Below are positions 8,300 to 15,044 of a DNA stretch of 35,287 bases, in pieces. Every line of letters starts with the position of its first letter. Positions within the stretch are counted from its first letter, which is position 1. Made by a program: the position numbers and the translations under genes. The DNA is taken from NCBI GenBank assembly GCA_002425405.1, contig DIME01000154.1, positions 1 through 35,287 of the forward strand, in the 5' to 3' direction. The DNA comes from Candidatus Accumulibacter vicinus (GTDB taxonomy: Bacteria > Pseudomonadota > Gammaproteobacteria > Burkholderiales > Rhodocyclaceae). The notes under the pieces were generated by a model. That model saw nothing but the letters and a program-made list of their open reading frames with translations, was not told the origin of the DNA and made no database searches.

Positions 8300-8450
8300 T
8301 CGTGTTTTTCAGTCAAACAAATCGTCGCGAACTGTAAAATTTTCCGACAGTCCCGCTGGCAGAAGGGCAACGACTGCTCCCGCGCGTCGTGTTCTTACCC
8401 TCGATGCAGGGAGCAACGAGTCGAGCAATCCTGCGCAGGTGAATTCTCCC

Positions 8451-8482
8451 CCGACAGGTTGCCGCCCTCGGCAACCTGTCGG
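8451..8482. repeat. Perfect 14-bp hairpin in the gap before DUF4337
   Basis: CCGACAGGTTGCCG, loop CCCT, CGGCAACCTGTCGG. No T-run follows on either strand, so it is not a standard intrinsic terminator. It lies 125 bases before the DUF4337 start and 296 bases before the start of the divergent PEP-CTERM gene. The rest of the 8156-8606 gap holds the sigma-54 promoter, the AT-rich repeats and the DUF4337 leader. Confidence 0.7.
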
Positions 8483-8606
8483 CGCCGGCGTGACAGCAGT
8501 CGGAGTGGGAATGATTCCGGCAACGAACCCGGCGCGTGGACGACGGCGGTCGGTGCTGTCTGGTGTGTGCTGGGTGTCTTTTTATTCTTGAGAGGAGAGG
8601 GCTGAA

Positions 8607-9212
8607 ATGGCTGAGATCAAGGACGCGATTGACGAGGTGCTGGACAAGACCGGGGAGACTTCCGACCGGCTCAATAACGTCATTGCTTTGCTGGTGGTGG
8701 TGCTGGCGACGGTGATGGCGTTGTTCAACGTCAAGGGTGGGAATATTGTTCAGGCGATGGCACAGGCGCAGGCGAGAAGCGTAAATGCCTGGGCTTTTTT
8801 CCAGGCCAAAAGTACCAAGCTGATTCTCTCCGAAACCATGCTCGAACAGCTCACCCTGGAGCGCGAGCGAGACGGTTCGTTGACGCAGGAGGGTGCTGCC
8901 CTGCTCGACAAGAAGATTGCGTTCTATCGCGAGGCGGTGAATCGTTACGAAAAAGAGAAGGAAGAAATCAAGAAGCAGGCAGAAGGCTACGAACAGGAAT
9001 ATGACCGCTTGAACTATCACGACGACCAGTTCGACATTGCCGAAGCCGGGATCACCGTCGCGTTGGCGGTACTCGGTATCGCTGCGTTGACGCGCCGGAA
9101 ATGGCTGGTCTGGTTCGCGCTGGTGTTCGCAGGTGTGGGCGTGGCATCGGGGACAGCGGGTTTTGTCGGCGGGAGCTTCCATCTCGATTTCCTGGCCAGG
9201 CTGCTGGGCTGA
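8607..9212 (+). CDS. DUF4337 family membrane protein
   Basis: 201 residues. ATG is preceded by GAGAGGAGAGG. The layout fits DUF4337: a charged N-terminus (MAEIKDAIDEVLDKTGE), a first membrane helix at about 24-44, then the family phrase AWAFFQAKSTK (about 62-72). A long charged helical stretch (about 78-140) is rich in Glu and Lys and probably coiled coil, and two more membrane helices (about 146-165 and 170-190) complete it. The function of DUF4337 is not known. It is likely an inner-membrane protein with a cytosolic coiled-coil domain. It appears to be a single gene. Confidence 0.8.
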   Translation: MAEIKDAIDEVLDKTGETSDRLNNVIALLVVVLATVMALFNVKGGNIVQAMAQAQARSVNAWAFFQAKSTKLILSETMLEQLTLERERDGSLTQEGAALLDKKIAFYREAVNRYEKEKEEIKKQAEGYEQEYDRLNYHDDQFDIAEAGITVALAVLGIAALTRRKWLVWFALVFAGVGVASGTAGFVGGSFHLDFLARLLG

Positions 9213-9253
9213 GACCGGAGACCGCGATGAAAAATGGCCAGCCTTGTTGGTCA

Positions 9254-9433
9254 GCAATTCTCCGGCATCGACCTGTGCACCCTCTGCACACCGGCCACCA
9301 GACTGGATTCGAGCAGCACGCATTGGTTGGCAGTCGCTTCTCGGCAGGCAGCCTGCACTGCCTCATATGAGGAGCCGATCTTGTTCTCGGGCACATCGAG
9401 ATGCAGCGAATGCTCATAGGCGATATTTGGACT
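9254..9433 (-). pseudogene. Fragment of a DUF4349-like gene
   Basis: Within the 364-base gap between two plus-strand genes, the minus strand reads SPNIAYEHSLHLDVPENKIG, then about 14 residues later ATANQCVLLESSLVAG. This resembles the central part of DUF4349 membrane lipoproteins ('L.Y.H.L.L.VP......A..AC......C.VL.S'). There is no start codon with a signal peptide, no C-terminal membrane helix and a stop soon after, so only a relic of about 60 residues remains. The rest of the gap shows nothing recognisable apart from the Shine-Dalgarno of the next gene. Confidence 0.35.
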
Positions 9434-9576
9434 CTGGGCTGCTCGCTTTTTTCCTGGGAAAATTGGCCTCATCGAACCGCCGGATACGTGACCCGTTCGT
9501 CCGGTGGTGTGGGAGAGGGAGGCCGCAAGGTTGGCCGTCTTGAACGGGGAATGTTTGCTGCTTGAGGAGAGGGCAG

Positions 9577-10038
9577 ATGCCAAGAACGATACTTGCTGGC
9601 CTCGCGGGTGGAATGACAATGAATGTCACCATGGTGCTCACGTTTCGCCTGCTTGGCTTCGGTTGGAATGGCGGTGGCATCCTTCTCTCTTCTCCTATCC
9701 AGAGCCCGAAGCTCATCGCCGTTTGGACTCAGCTAGAGCCTTTGCCTCTCGTCGTTGCGAATCCGGCGCCGATCATCATCGGCATGGTGCTCTTCGGCAT
9801 TGGACACGCCTTCATTTATCGCTCAGTGTCTGTCGCTTGGCCAGCGGGTATTTTCCAGAGGGCACTGCGTTTTGCTGGTTTGCTGTTCTTCATGACCTTC
9901 CTGTTCTGGGAATTCTTTACCCCATTCAACCAACTCGGTGAGCCGTTGCCGCTCGTCGCTCTTGAGCTACTTTTCTGGGCAACCATTGCTTTCGCGGAGG
10001 CATTTGTCATTGCATCTGTAATCGAGCGCAAACAGTGA
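9577..10038 (+). CDS. Small multi-pass membrane protein, unknown
   Basis: 153 residues from ATG 9577, chosen because GAGGAGAGGG lies just upstream; a TTG at 9562 is in frame but overlaps that Shine-Dalgarno. Four hydrophobic helices can be seen: about 5-24 (ILAGLAGGMTMNVTMVL), 62-82 (APIIIGMVLFGIGHAF), 97-117 (FAGLLFFMTFLFWEFF) and 125-147 (LVALELLFWATIAFAEAF). A short basic tail follows. I do not recognise the family. It is flanked by relic DNA upstream and a convergent thioredoxin-like gene downstream. Confidence 0.7.
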   Translation: MPRTILAGLAGGMTMNVTMVLTFRLLGFGWNGGGILLSSPIQSPKLIAVWTQLEPLPLVVANPAPIIIGMVLFGIGHAFIYRSVSVAWPAGIFQRALRFAGLLFFMTFLFWEFFTPFNQLGEPLPLVALELLFWATIAFAEAFVIASVIERKQ

Positions 10039-10232
10039 GCGGCGCGTGAGCCGGATGCCCAATAAACGTTAGCCGCCTTCTTCGCCAAGCGCTGCCGGAT
10101 AAGTTCTCCGATTGATGCGGGTATATGATTCATGACCCAGCAACAGATCCACGTGGTTCATCTGCCGCGGATACGTCAGCGCTTGGACCCGGCGCTGTCG
10201 GCGCGACAGATGAACGCTATTCGTTCGGTAAC

Positions 10233-10264
10233 AAAAAAGGGGGTCTGCCGTGAGGCAAACACCC
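10233..10264 (-). terminator. Intrinsic terminator of the thioredoxin-like gene
   Basis: The minus strand shows GGGTGTTTGCC, loop TCAC, GGCAGACCCCC (11-bp stem with one mismatch and one G-T pair), then six T. It lies 30 bases past the stop at 10294. Confidence 0.75.
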
Positions 10265-10293
10265 TGGGTGCTACAAGCAGTGTGATGGAGCGG

Positions 10294-10530
10294 CTATTTC
10301 AAGGCCTCGATGCCCGCACCGAAATTGATATGGAATACTGCCCCATCCATCACCAGGGCAGGCACGGACTTGACACCGACCGCCTCTGCTTCTTGCAGGC
10401 GTGATTTGTCGATGCCGAGGTGGACGACCTCAACGTCGTATTTCACCGGGTCAAGTGCATTGGCTACGTTCTGTTCGGCGGCAACGCATACGGGGCAGCC
10501 AGCGTGGTAGAAAATGGCTTTGGTCTTCAT
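10294..10530 (-). CDS. Thioredoxin/glutaredoxin-like protein, CPVC
   Basis: A 78-residue single-domain thioredoxin-fold protein. It starts with strand 1 MKTKAIFYHAGCPVC, with redox pair C12/C15 at the start of helix 1. VGVKSVPALVMDG carries the cis-proline (about P57) and GAGIEALK ends the fold. Length and pattern match small glutaredoxin/NrdH-like or 'thioredoxin family' proteins. AGGAGA lies seven bases before the ATG. It is divergent from the HxlR regulator, with inverted repeats in the shared promoter region, suggesting control by that regulator. Probable role: cytosolic thiol-disulfide exchange; the partner is unknown. Confidence 0.82.
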   Translation of the reverse strand: MKTKAIFYHAGCPVCVAAEQNVANALDPVKYDVEVVHLGIDKSRLQEAEAVGVKSVPALVMDGAVFHINFGAGIEALK

Positions 10531-10544
10531 GATTGGTCTCCTGG

Positions 10545-10560
10545 GTTCGTTAGTTCGTTA
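10545..10560. repeat. Tandem GTTCGTTA x2
   Basis: Two head-to-tail copies of GTTCGTTA lie in the leader of the thioredoxin-like gene, immediately beside the GTGCC palindrome. Short, and possibly a coincidence. Confidence 0.4.
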
Positions 10561-10573
10561 GTGCCACTGGCAC
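10561..10573. promoter_or_regulatory. Candidate HxlR operator 1, GTGCCACTGGCAC
   Basis: A perfect palindrome with 6-bp arms around one base, in the intergenic region between the divergent thioredoxin-like and HxlR genes. It shares the half site GTGCC/GGCAC with a second inverted repeat 39 bases away. HxlR dimers typically bind such palindromes in divergent promoters. The assignment is inferred. Confidence 0.45.
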
Positions 10574-10611
10574 ACGTACATAGTAGGAACAACACCAGTC
10601 TCTGCATAGAA

Positions 10612-10627
10612 GGCACTTTTTGGTGCC
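10612..10627. promoter_or_regulatory. Candidate HxlR operator 2, GGCAC-N6-GTGCC
   Basis: Inverted repeat GGCACTTTTTGGTGCC, 45 bases before the HxlR start. It uses the same pentamer as the palindrome at 10561-10573 in the opposite arrangement. Confidence 0.4.
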
Positions 10628-10671
10628 CCGGTAACATTTTGGTGTAACTTATGGAAAACAGAGGGGAAAAA

Positions 10672-11004
10672 ATGCTACCGTCAGCCAGGTCAGCCTATTC
10701 GCAACTCGAAGATGTGATTGGTTGCAAGTGGTCAGTTTCGGTTTTGCGAGCCGTCGCTGTCGGCGTTTCACGTCCGGGCGCATTGGAGCGTCACGTACAA
10801 GGAATTTCAACCAAAGTTCTGTCCGAGCGGCTACGCAAACTGACCACGTATGGTTTGCTAGCCAAGCATGTTTATGCGGAAGTGCCGCCCAGAACAGAGT
10901 ATTCGTTAACCCGGAATGGGCAGAAGCTGGTCAGCATCATTGATCAGATCAATCTCTTGGATGACGAAATCAAGAGCGCCGAACAAGGGAAAGTGGACCC
11001 CTGA
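10672..11004 (+). CDS. HxlR-family transcriptional regulator
   Basis: 110 residues from ATG 10672, preferred over ATG 10651 because AGAGGGG precedes it at a good distance. The winged helix-turn-helix is typical of HxlR (DUF24): GCKWSVSVLRAVAVGVSRPG, then ISTKVLSERLRKLTTYGLL (recognition helix), then the wing PPRTEYSLTRNGQKL. HxlR proteins often respond to electrophiles, aldehydes or oxidants through a cysteine near the N-terminus. Here a cysteine stands in the GCKW motif, the position used in thiol-sensing members. It is divergent from the thioredoxin-like gene, which fits a local redox circuit. Target and signal are inferred. Confidence 0.87.
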   Translation: MLPSARSAYSQLEDVIGCKWSVSVLRAVAVGVSRPGALERHVQGISTKVLSERLRKLTTYGLLAKHVYAEVPPRTEYSLTRNGQKLVSIIDQINLLDDEIKSAEQGKVDP

Positions 11005-11068
11005 GGCAAAACAAATTTCCACCGTGTTTAAGCTGCCCCTTGCCTTTGCCTTCAAACAGCGTTTTCGC

Positions 11069-12712
11069 TTAGACAAACGCGATGCCGGATTCCTGTAGCC
11101 CCACCAGATCAATCTTGACCGCGTTCTGCGGGGTATTGGCAGCAATCACACCCAGACCGGCTGGTGTGAGCGTACCGCTGTCGAGCAGGCCAGTGAAGAA
11201 GGCCAGGTCGTCTGGTGGAGGGGCATTCCCGATCACATTGGTGTAGAGCAGGTTCACCACCGCCTGATGGCTGGCGCTGGCGCCGAGGCGGACATCCAGT
11301 GCCAGTTGCATCAGGTCTTGATAGGACATGCCGCCATCGAGCAGGCCCAGTCCGATGCCGACATAGGCGAGGTTGTGGACCGAGTCCGCGCCGAACACGG
11401 CCCCGAGCACCTTGGCTGTACTGCCGGCGTTGCCGTCGATGTCCAATGCGACTTTCCGATCGGCGAATTGCAGGCGCTCGACGCTGACCAGAGCGTCTTC
11501 TCCGGTGCTGTCGGGCTTCTCGATCGAATACGTGCCGCCGGCCGACCGCTGCAGCGTATAGGTACTGCGCGCCAGCGCGAAGACCAGCGTGTCGACGCCA
11601 TTGCCGCCGTCCAGCGTGTCGTTGCCATGGGTGCTGATCAAGGTGTCGTTGCCGTCGGACCCGTCCAGGCGATTATCGCCGGAGCTGCCGGTCAGGGTGT
11701 CGCCAAAAACGCTGCCGGTCACGTCTTCGATATTGCGCAGAGTGTCCTTGCCCAGCCCGCCGGTGGCCTGACCGGTCGTCAGGTTGACATTGACGGCAAA
11801 CGCTGCGCTGTAATAGGCGACGATGTCGACCCCGCCGAGTCCGTCGATGGTGTCGTCACCGCCGTTGCCCTCCAGGTGGTCGCGGCCTGCGCCACCGGTG
11901 ATGGTATCGTTGCCGTCGCCCCCCAGGAACCCGACGGACGCATCATTGCCAATGAAGGTGTCATTGAAGCTGGAGCCGAAGACCAGTTCGACACCCGCGA
12001 TGCTATCCGATCCGGCACCGCCGTTTGCCGTACCGGTCGTCAGGTTGATCACCACTCCAGCGGTGGCGGTGCTGAAATACAGGTAGTCATAGCCGTCACC
12101 ACCGTCAATGGCATCGTTGCCGCTGCCACTGTGGAGGACATCATCACCGGTGCCGCCCAGCAAGCTGTCATTGCCGCCACCGCTGCTGAGGGTGTCGTTG
12201 CCGGCCAGTCCGTCGATCCGCTCGTTGCTGGCCGTGCCGGTAAGCACATCGTTGTTGCTGCTGCCGTTGATCTCCAGCGGGTTGAGCACGGGCACGCTCA
12301 CCGAGGTGCCGAAAAAATTCGTGGGCGTGGCGCTGACCTGATCGCCGCTGCGCGCCAGGCTGTGAACACCGTCGACGGGCAGCGCAGGGTAGGCGACCGT
12401 ATCCGCCCCGCCAAAGTTCAGGCTACCGCCGCTGGTAAACAGGAAACCAGCCGGCACAATGAAATCGGGAGCGACCAGACCAAGGTCTGCAAATGCCTGC
12501 GTGGCGACCAGCACCGACTTGTTGGCCGTGCGGCTGCTGGGCAGGTCACTGGGGAAGGTGAAGGTATGGGTCACCCCCTCACGGGATGAACTGATCGCTA
12601 CACCGGCCCAATGCGATTCGCCGTTGAAGTTGCCAACCGTCAGCTCGATGAACTGAATGGTGCCGTTGGGGTTGGAGTATAACTCGTTGATCCGGAATAG
12701 GTGAAAGCTCAT
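11069..12712 (-). CDS. RTX calcium-binding protein with DUF4214 C-terminus
   Basis: 547 residues, no N-terminal signal peptide. Residues about 1-145 form a beta-rich domain of the type often placed before RTX repeats (MSFHLFRINELYSNPNG start, LTVGNFNG). Residues about 150-370 hold several blocks of GGxGxDxUx nonapeptides (GLAGNDTLSSGGGNDSL, GGDGNDTITGG, DGSDGNDTLI) that form a Ca-binding parallel beta roll. The blocks are separated by two copies of a VVINLTTG-like linker. Residues about 425-540 look like a DUF4214 domain. Such proteins leave through type I secretion using a C-terminal signal. No ABC exporter genes are adjacent. AGGAG lies upstream of the ATG. The role could be surface layer, adhesin or extracellular protein. 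Confidence 0.85.
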   Translation of the reverse strand: MSFHLFRINELYSNPNGTIQFIELTVGNFNGESHWAGVAISSSREGVTHTFTFPSDLPSSRTANKSVLVATQAFADLGLVAPDFIVPAGFLFTSGGSLNFGGADTVAYPALPVDGVHSLARSGDQVSATPTNFFGTSVSVPVLNPLEINGSSNNDVLTGTASNERIDGLAGNDTLSSGGGNDSLLGGTGDDVLHSGSGNDAIDGGDGYDYLYFSTATAGVVINLTTGTANGGAGSDSIAGVELVFGSSFNDTFIGNDASVGFLGGDGNDTITGGAGRDHLEGNGGDDTIDGLGGVDIVAYYSAAFAVNVNLTTGQATGGLGKDTLRNIEDVTGSVFGDTLTGSSGDNRLDGSDGNDTLISTHGNDTLDGGNGVDTLVFALARSTYTLQRSAGGTYSIEKPDSTGEDALVSVERLQFADRKVALDIDGNAGSTAKVLGAVFGADSVHNLAYVGIGLGLLDGGMSYQDLMQLALDVRLGASASHQAVVNLLYTNVIGNAPPPDDLAFFTGLLDSGTLTPAGLGVIAANTPQNAVKIDLVGLQESGIAFV

Positions 12713-12866
12713 GACGGGGCACTCCTTCCAGGAGAATAGACAAGATGATCAGGCGGAACTCAGCCGAGCAGTCTCACACTGTAACGCCGATGCAGCACCG
12801 CGCCAATCGGCACAGCCATCGATATTGCCAGCTTAGCACTAATCAACCGTTGGACTAAACCGCTGG

Positions 12867-12894
12867 CGCGGCGGTGGGGAGCCCCACCGCCGCG
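12867..12894. repeat. 13-bp perfect hairpin 1 in the RTX/DUF2502 gap
   Basis: CGCGGCGGTGGGG, AG, CCCCACCGCCGCG. It is a very stable GC hairpin 155 bases upstream of the RTX start, with only a weak T-rich run after it on the plus strand (TTGCGGTTTCTG). It could be a terminator of a lost gene or a structured leader. Confidence 0.7.
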
Positions 12895-12948
12895 TTGCGG
12901 TTTCTGAGAAGGCATAGTTTTTCAAACTGATGGTCGTCGATGTGATCT

Positions 12949-12976
12949 TCATCATCGGGAATGTTCCCGATGATGA
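12949..12976. repeat. 13-bp perfect hairpin 2 in the RTX/DUF2502 gap
   Basis: TCATCATCGGGAA, TG, TTCCCGATGATGA. It is unrelated in sequence to hairpin 1, which is 54 bases away. It may be a dimeric-regulator site. The 474-base gap (12713-13186) otherwise holds a sigma-70-like promoter and no gene I can support. Confidence 0.65.
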
Positions 12977-13077
12977 CCGACGCGGTGTGCTACGGGGGCC
13001 TCGCCGAGCGGACGAGGGAATTGTATTTGTCGCGTTGTTTTTGTAGTTTCTAAGATATCTTCGGACAAGCTAAAAAC

Positions 13078-13107
13078 TTGACCCGAGTAAGCGTCTTGGC
13101 GTACAAC
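13078..13107 (+). promoter_or_regulatory. Sigma-70-like promoter for the DUF2502 gene
   Basis: TTGACC at 13078-13083, an 18-base spacer, and TACAAC at 13102-13107. The predicted start lies near 13114, about 73 bases before the ATG. Confidence 0.4.
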
Positions 13108-13186
13108 TCTTTCAACTTGCGTCGCTGCGCTCCGACTGCCCAGTTACGCCCGTAAATACCGAAACTTCACCGAAAGGCTCTCAACC

Positions 13187-13486
13187 ATGACAAAACTTCT
13201 GCTAGGTGCTTTGATTGCAGCCTCTCCATGGCTTGCCCATGCAGGCGATATTAACGTCAATCTCGGCAACGTGCGCGTCCAGGCGCCGAGCATCACCGTA
13301 ACCTTCGGCACCCGCGACAATCGTGGCTATTACTGGGATGGTTACGAGTACCGCAACCCCCAATACTGGAAAGATCACCATGGCCCACGTGGCGAGAAGT
13401 ACTACACTGGGCGCGGCAATAATGGCGTTCCACACAAAGATGGAGGACATTGCCCGCCGGGCCAGGCTAAGAAGGGCAATTGCTAA
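13187..13486 (+). CDS. DUF2502-like small exported protein
   Basis: 99 residues with a clear Sec signal peptide (MTKLLLGALIAASPWLAHA, cleavage after residue 19). The mature part contains SITVTFGTRDNRGYYWDGYE and a Trp/Tyr/His-rich region, like enterobacterial YpeC/DUF2502 proteins ('IGDRD..G.YWDG..WRD..YW'). The tail is rich in Gly, Lys and His, with two Cys (HCPPGQAKKGNC) that could form a disulfide or bind a metal. AAAGG lies before the ATG. It is periplasmic; the function of the family is unknown. Confidence 0.72.
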   Translation: MTKLLLGALIAASPWLAHAGDINVNLGNVRVQAPSITVTFGTRDNRGYYWDGYEYRNPQYWKDHHGPRGEKYYTGRGNNGVPHKDGGHCPPGQAKKGNC

Positions 13487-13588
13487 AAGCCATGCGCCGT
13501 ATGGGCTGAATGCCGGCCTTCATCATTCGGCCCATCCTCACAGAGACGGTGACAAACCCTAACATCGCCGCTCTCTGGCGGCAGGCGC

Positions 13589-14143
13589 TCACTGGTTGAG
13601 TTTGCTGATCTTGTTGCCCTGTAGGCCGATCCCCGCCATCAGCCCCTTCTGGCCGAAAATGAAGGCATAGATGTCGTCCTGCATGGTGGTGGTGGTATGG
13701 GATTGGCCCGTACCCTGATCAATGACCACGATGCTCGGACCGATACCGACTTCGAAGCCTTCGTTGGCATCAAGCGCTTGCAGTGCCTTCTCATTCATGA
13801 AGAACATCGCATAGCCGTACTTTTGTGCGCCCGCCTGCAGCCCGTACGACGCGCCGGCAGTACTGTAATGCCCCACGGCCTTGCCGTCACGCCACAGAAC
13901 GCCCTCACCGTACTGTCCGCCAACAACCAGCCCGGCCTTGGTGATGCTGGGAAACACCAGTACGGCGGAGGCCTTGGCGTTGAGAGTCCTGGCCGCAGGC
14001 ACCTTGGCCAGCAGCCTGTCGAGCGCTGCTTTCGATTTGTGGTCGAGTTCGGTGGTGCTGTCTGCGACAGCGGGCGCTACAATGAACGCAGACAGGAGCA
14101 TGGCCAGAACCATGAAGATCGAACGTGCAGGATGGGCGTACAT
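13589..14143 (-). CDS. SYLF (YSC84-like) lipid-binding domain protein
   Basis: 184 residues from ATG 14143, chosen because AAGGA lies six bases upstream and a signal peptide begins at once (MYAHPARSIFMVLAMLLSAF, cut near AVA-DS). The frame is open to 14179 without a ribosome site. The mature domain shows the SYLF hallmarks: AKASAVLVFPSITKAGLVVG, YGEGVLWRDGK, ASYGLQAGAQKYGYAMFFMN and a terminal IFGQKGLMAGIGLQGNKISK. The family binds phosphoinositides in eukaryotes; bacterial members are periplasmic and of uncertain role, possibly envelope lipid binding. It is divergent from the methyltransferase operon. Confidence 0.86.
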   Translation of the reverse strand: MYAHPARSIFMVLAMLLSAFIVAPAVADSTTELDHKSKAALDRLLAKVPAARTLNAKASAVLVFPSITKAGLVVGGQYGEGVLWRDGKAVGHYSTAGASYGLQAGAQKYGYAMFFMNEKALQALDANEGFEVGIGPSIVVIDQGTGQSHTTTTMQDDIYAFIFGQKGLMAGIGLQGNKISKLNQ

Positions 14144-14243
14144 GGTGCTTCCTTTGAGAATCGACGATGAAGTTCCCATTCTGCCACCTCGACAGAATCC
14201 ATTCCACTAATATCAGGAATTCAGAAATTCAGGAGTTCGGCGT

Positions 14244-15026
14244 GTGCGGCGCTATTCGCTTCATCCGAATCGATCCTGCGCAGATGCGCGTGCTCCTCAC
14301 CGAACCGTTCCTGTTGCAACTCGAGTCACTTTGCCGATGTTAGAAGACTACCGTTACTGGAAGGATCTGGACTACACCCCGGCAAGCCGCGATGTCGTGC
14401 CCGCTTCTTTGGCCGGGCGAGTCCATGCCGGGCAACGGGCGCTGGACGTCGGCTGTCATCACGGCGCGGCGAGCTTCTTCATGGCGTCGATCGGTTTGCG
14501 GGTACTGGGTATCGATATCAATCCGCGGGCCGTCGAAGTGGCTCGGCGGCAAAGACCGGTGAACACCGCCGGGCGTTGGCCCGAGTTCGTCGTTGCCGAC
14601 TTTCTGGTCGATCGCTTCGCCGAGCCGACGAGCTTCGACGTCGTCGTCCTTAACCGCTTTCTGACCTGCCTGCCGGCGTGGCCGGATTGGCAAAGCGGCC
14701 TCGAACGGGCACAGAATCTCCTGGTCGACGGAGGGGTCATCTACGTCAATGATTTTCTCCTCATGCCGGCGTCTGATCACAATCGTGGCCGGTATGTGCA
14801 GGGCTACGCGAGCGGGGGTCGCTGGGGCAACTTCACGGTCGTCGATGCACAGGATCAGGCCAGCTTTGTTGCTCATCACCACAGCGCGCAGGAACTGCGG
14901 CGGATTGCGGCACCCTATCGGCTGGCCTGTCTGCGGCGCTACTCGACACGCTCACGGAATGGATACCCGAGCCGGATGTTCGAACTGATCGGCGTGCTGG
15001 AAGCACGTCCGCTCCGGATCGGCTGA
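14244..15026 (+). CDS. SAM-dependent methyltransferase (class I)
   Basis: 260 residues starting at GTG 14244, supported by AGGAG eight bases upstream; an internal ATG at 14337 has none. Motif I is ALDVGCHHGAA (D68-G74), the acidic end of strand 2 is GIDINP (D91), and later come FVVADFLVD and FDVVVLNRFL, then LVDGGVIYVNDFLL. This is the Methyltransf_11/25-like fold. The substrate is not readable; no DNA-methylase motif such as DPPY or NPPY is present, so small-molecule or protein methylation is more likely. It is first in a compact operon, with the carbamoyltransferase starting 18 bases after its stop. Confidence 0.82.
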   Translation: MRRYSLHPNRSCADARAPHRTVPVATRVTLPMLEDYRYWKDLDYTPASRDVVPASLAGRVHAGQRALDVGCHHGAASFFMASIGLRVLGIDINPRAVEVARRQRPVNTAGRWPEFVVADFLVDRFAEPTSFDVVVLNRFLTCLPAWPDWQSGLERAQNLLVDGGVIYVNDFLLMPASDHNRGRYVQGYASGGRWGNFTVVDAQDQASFVAHHHSAQELRRIAAPYRLACLRRYSTRSRNGYPSRMFELIGVLEARPLRIG

Positions 15027-15044
15027 CCAGCGCTGGCCAGGGGG

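Noticed and set aside
11500..12250. Periodic DNA repeats that could be taken for a CRISPR array
   Set aside because: They are degenerate 27-base units coding for RTX nonapeptides, not exact repeats with unique spacers.
11267..12589. Plus-strand 440-codon frame across the RTX gene
   Set aside because: Its repeats are the antisense of the GGxGxD repeats; there is no start signal and no family.
12713..12860. Possible sigma-54 box upstream of the RTX gene (GG-CGCGGTGCT-GC on the minus strand)
   Set aside because: There are nine instead of ten bases between GG and GC, a spacing that sigma-54 does not normally accept.
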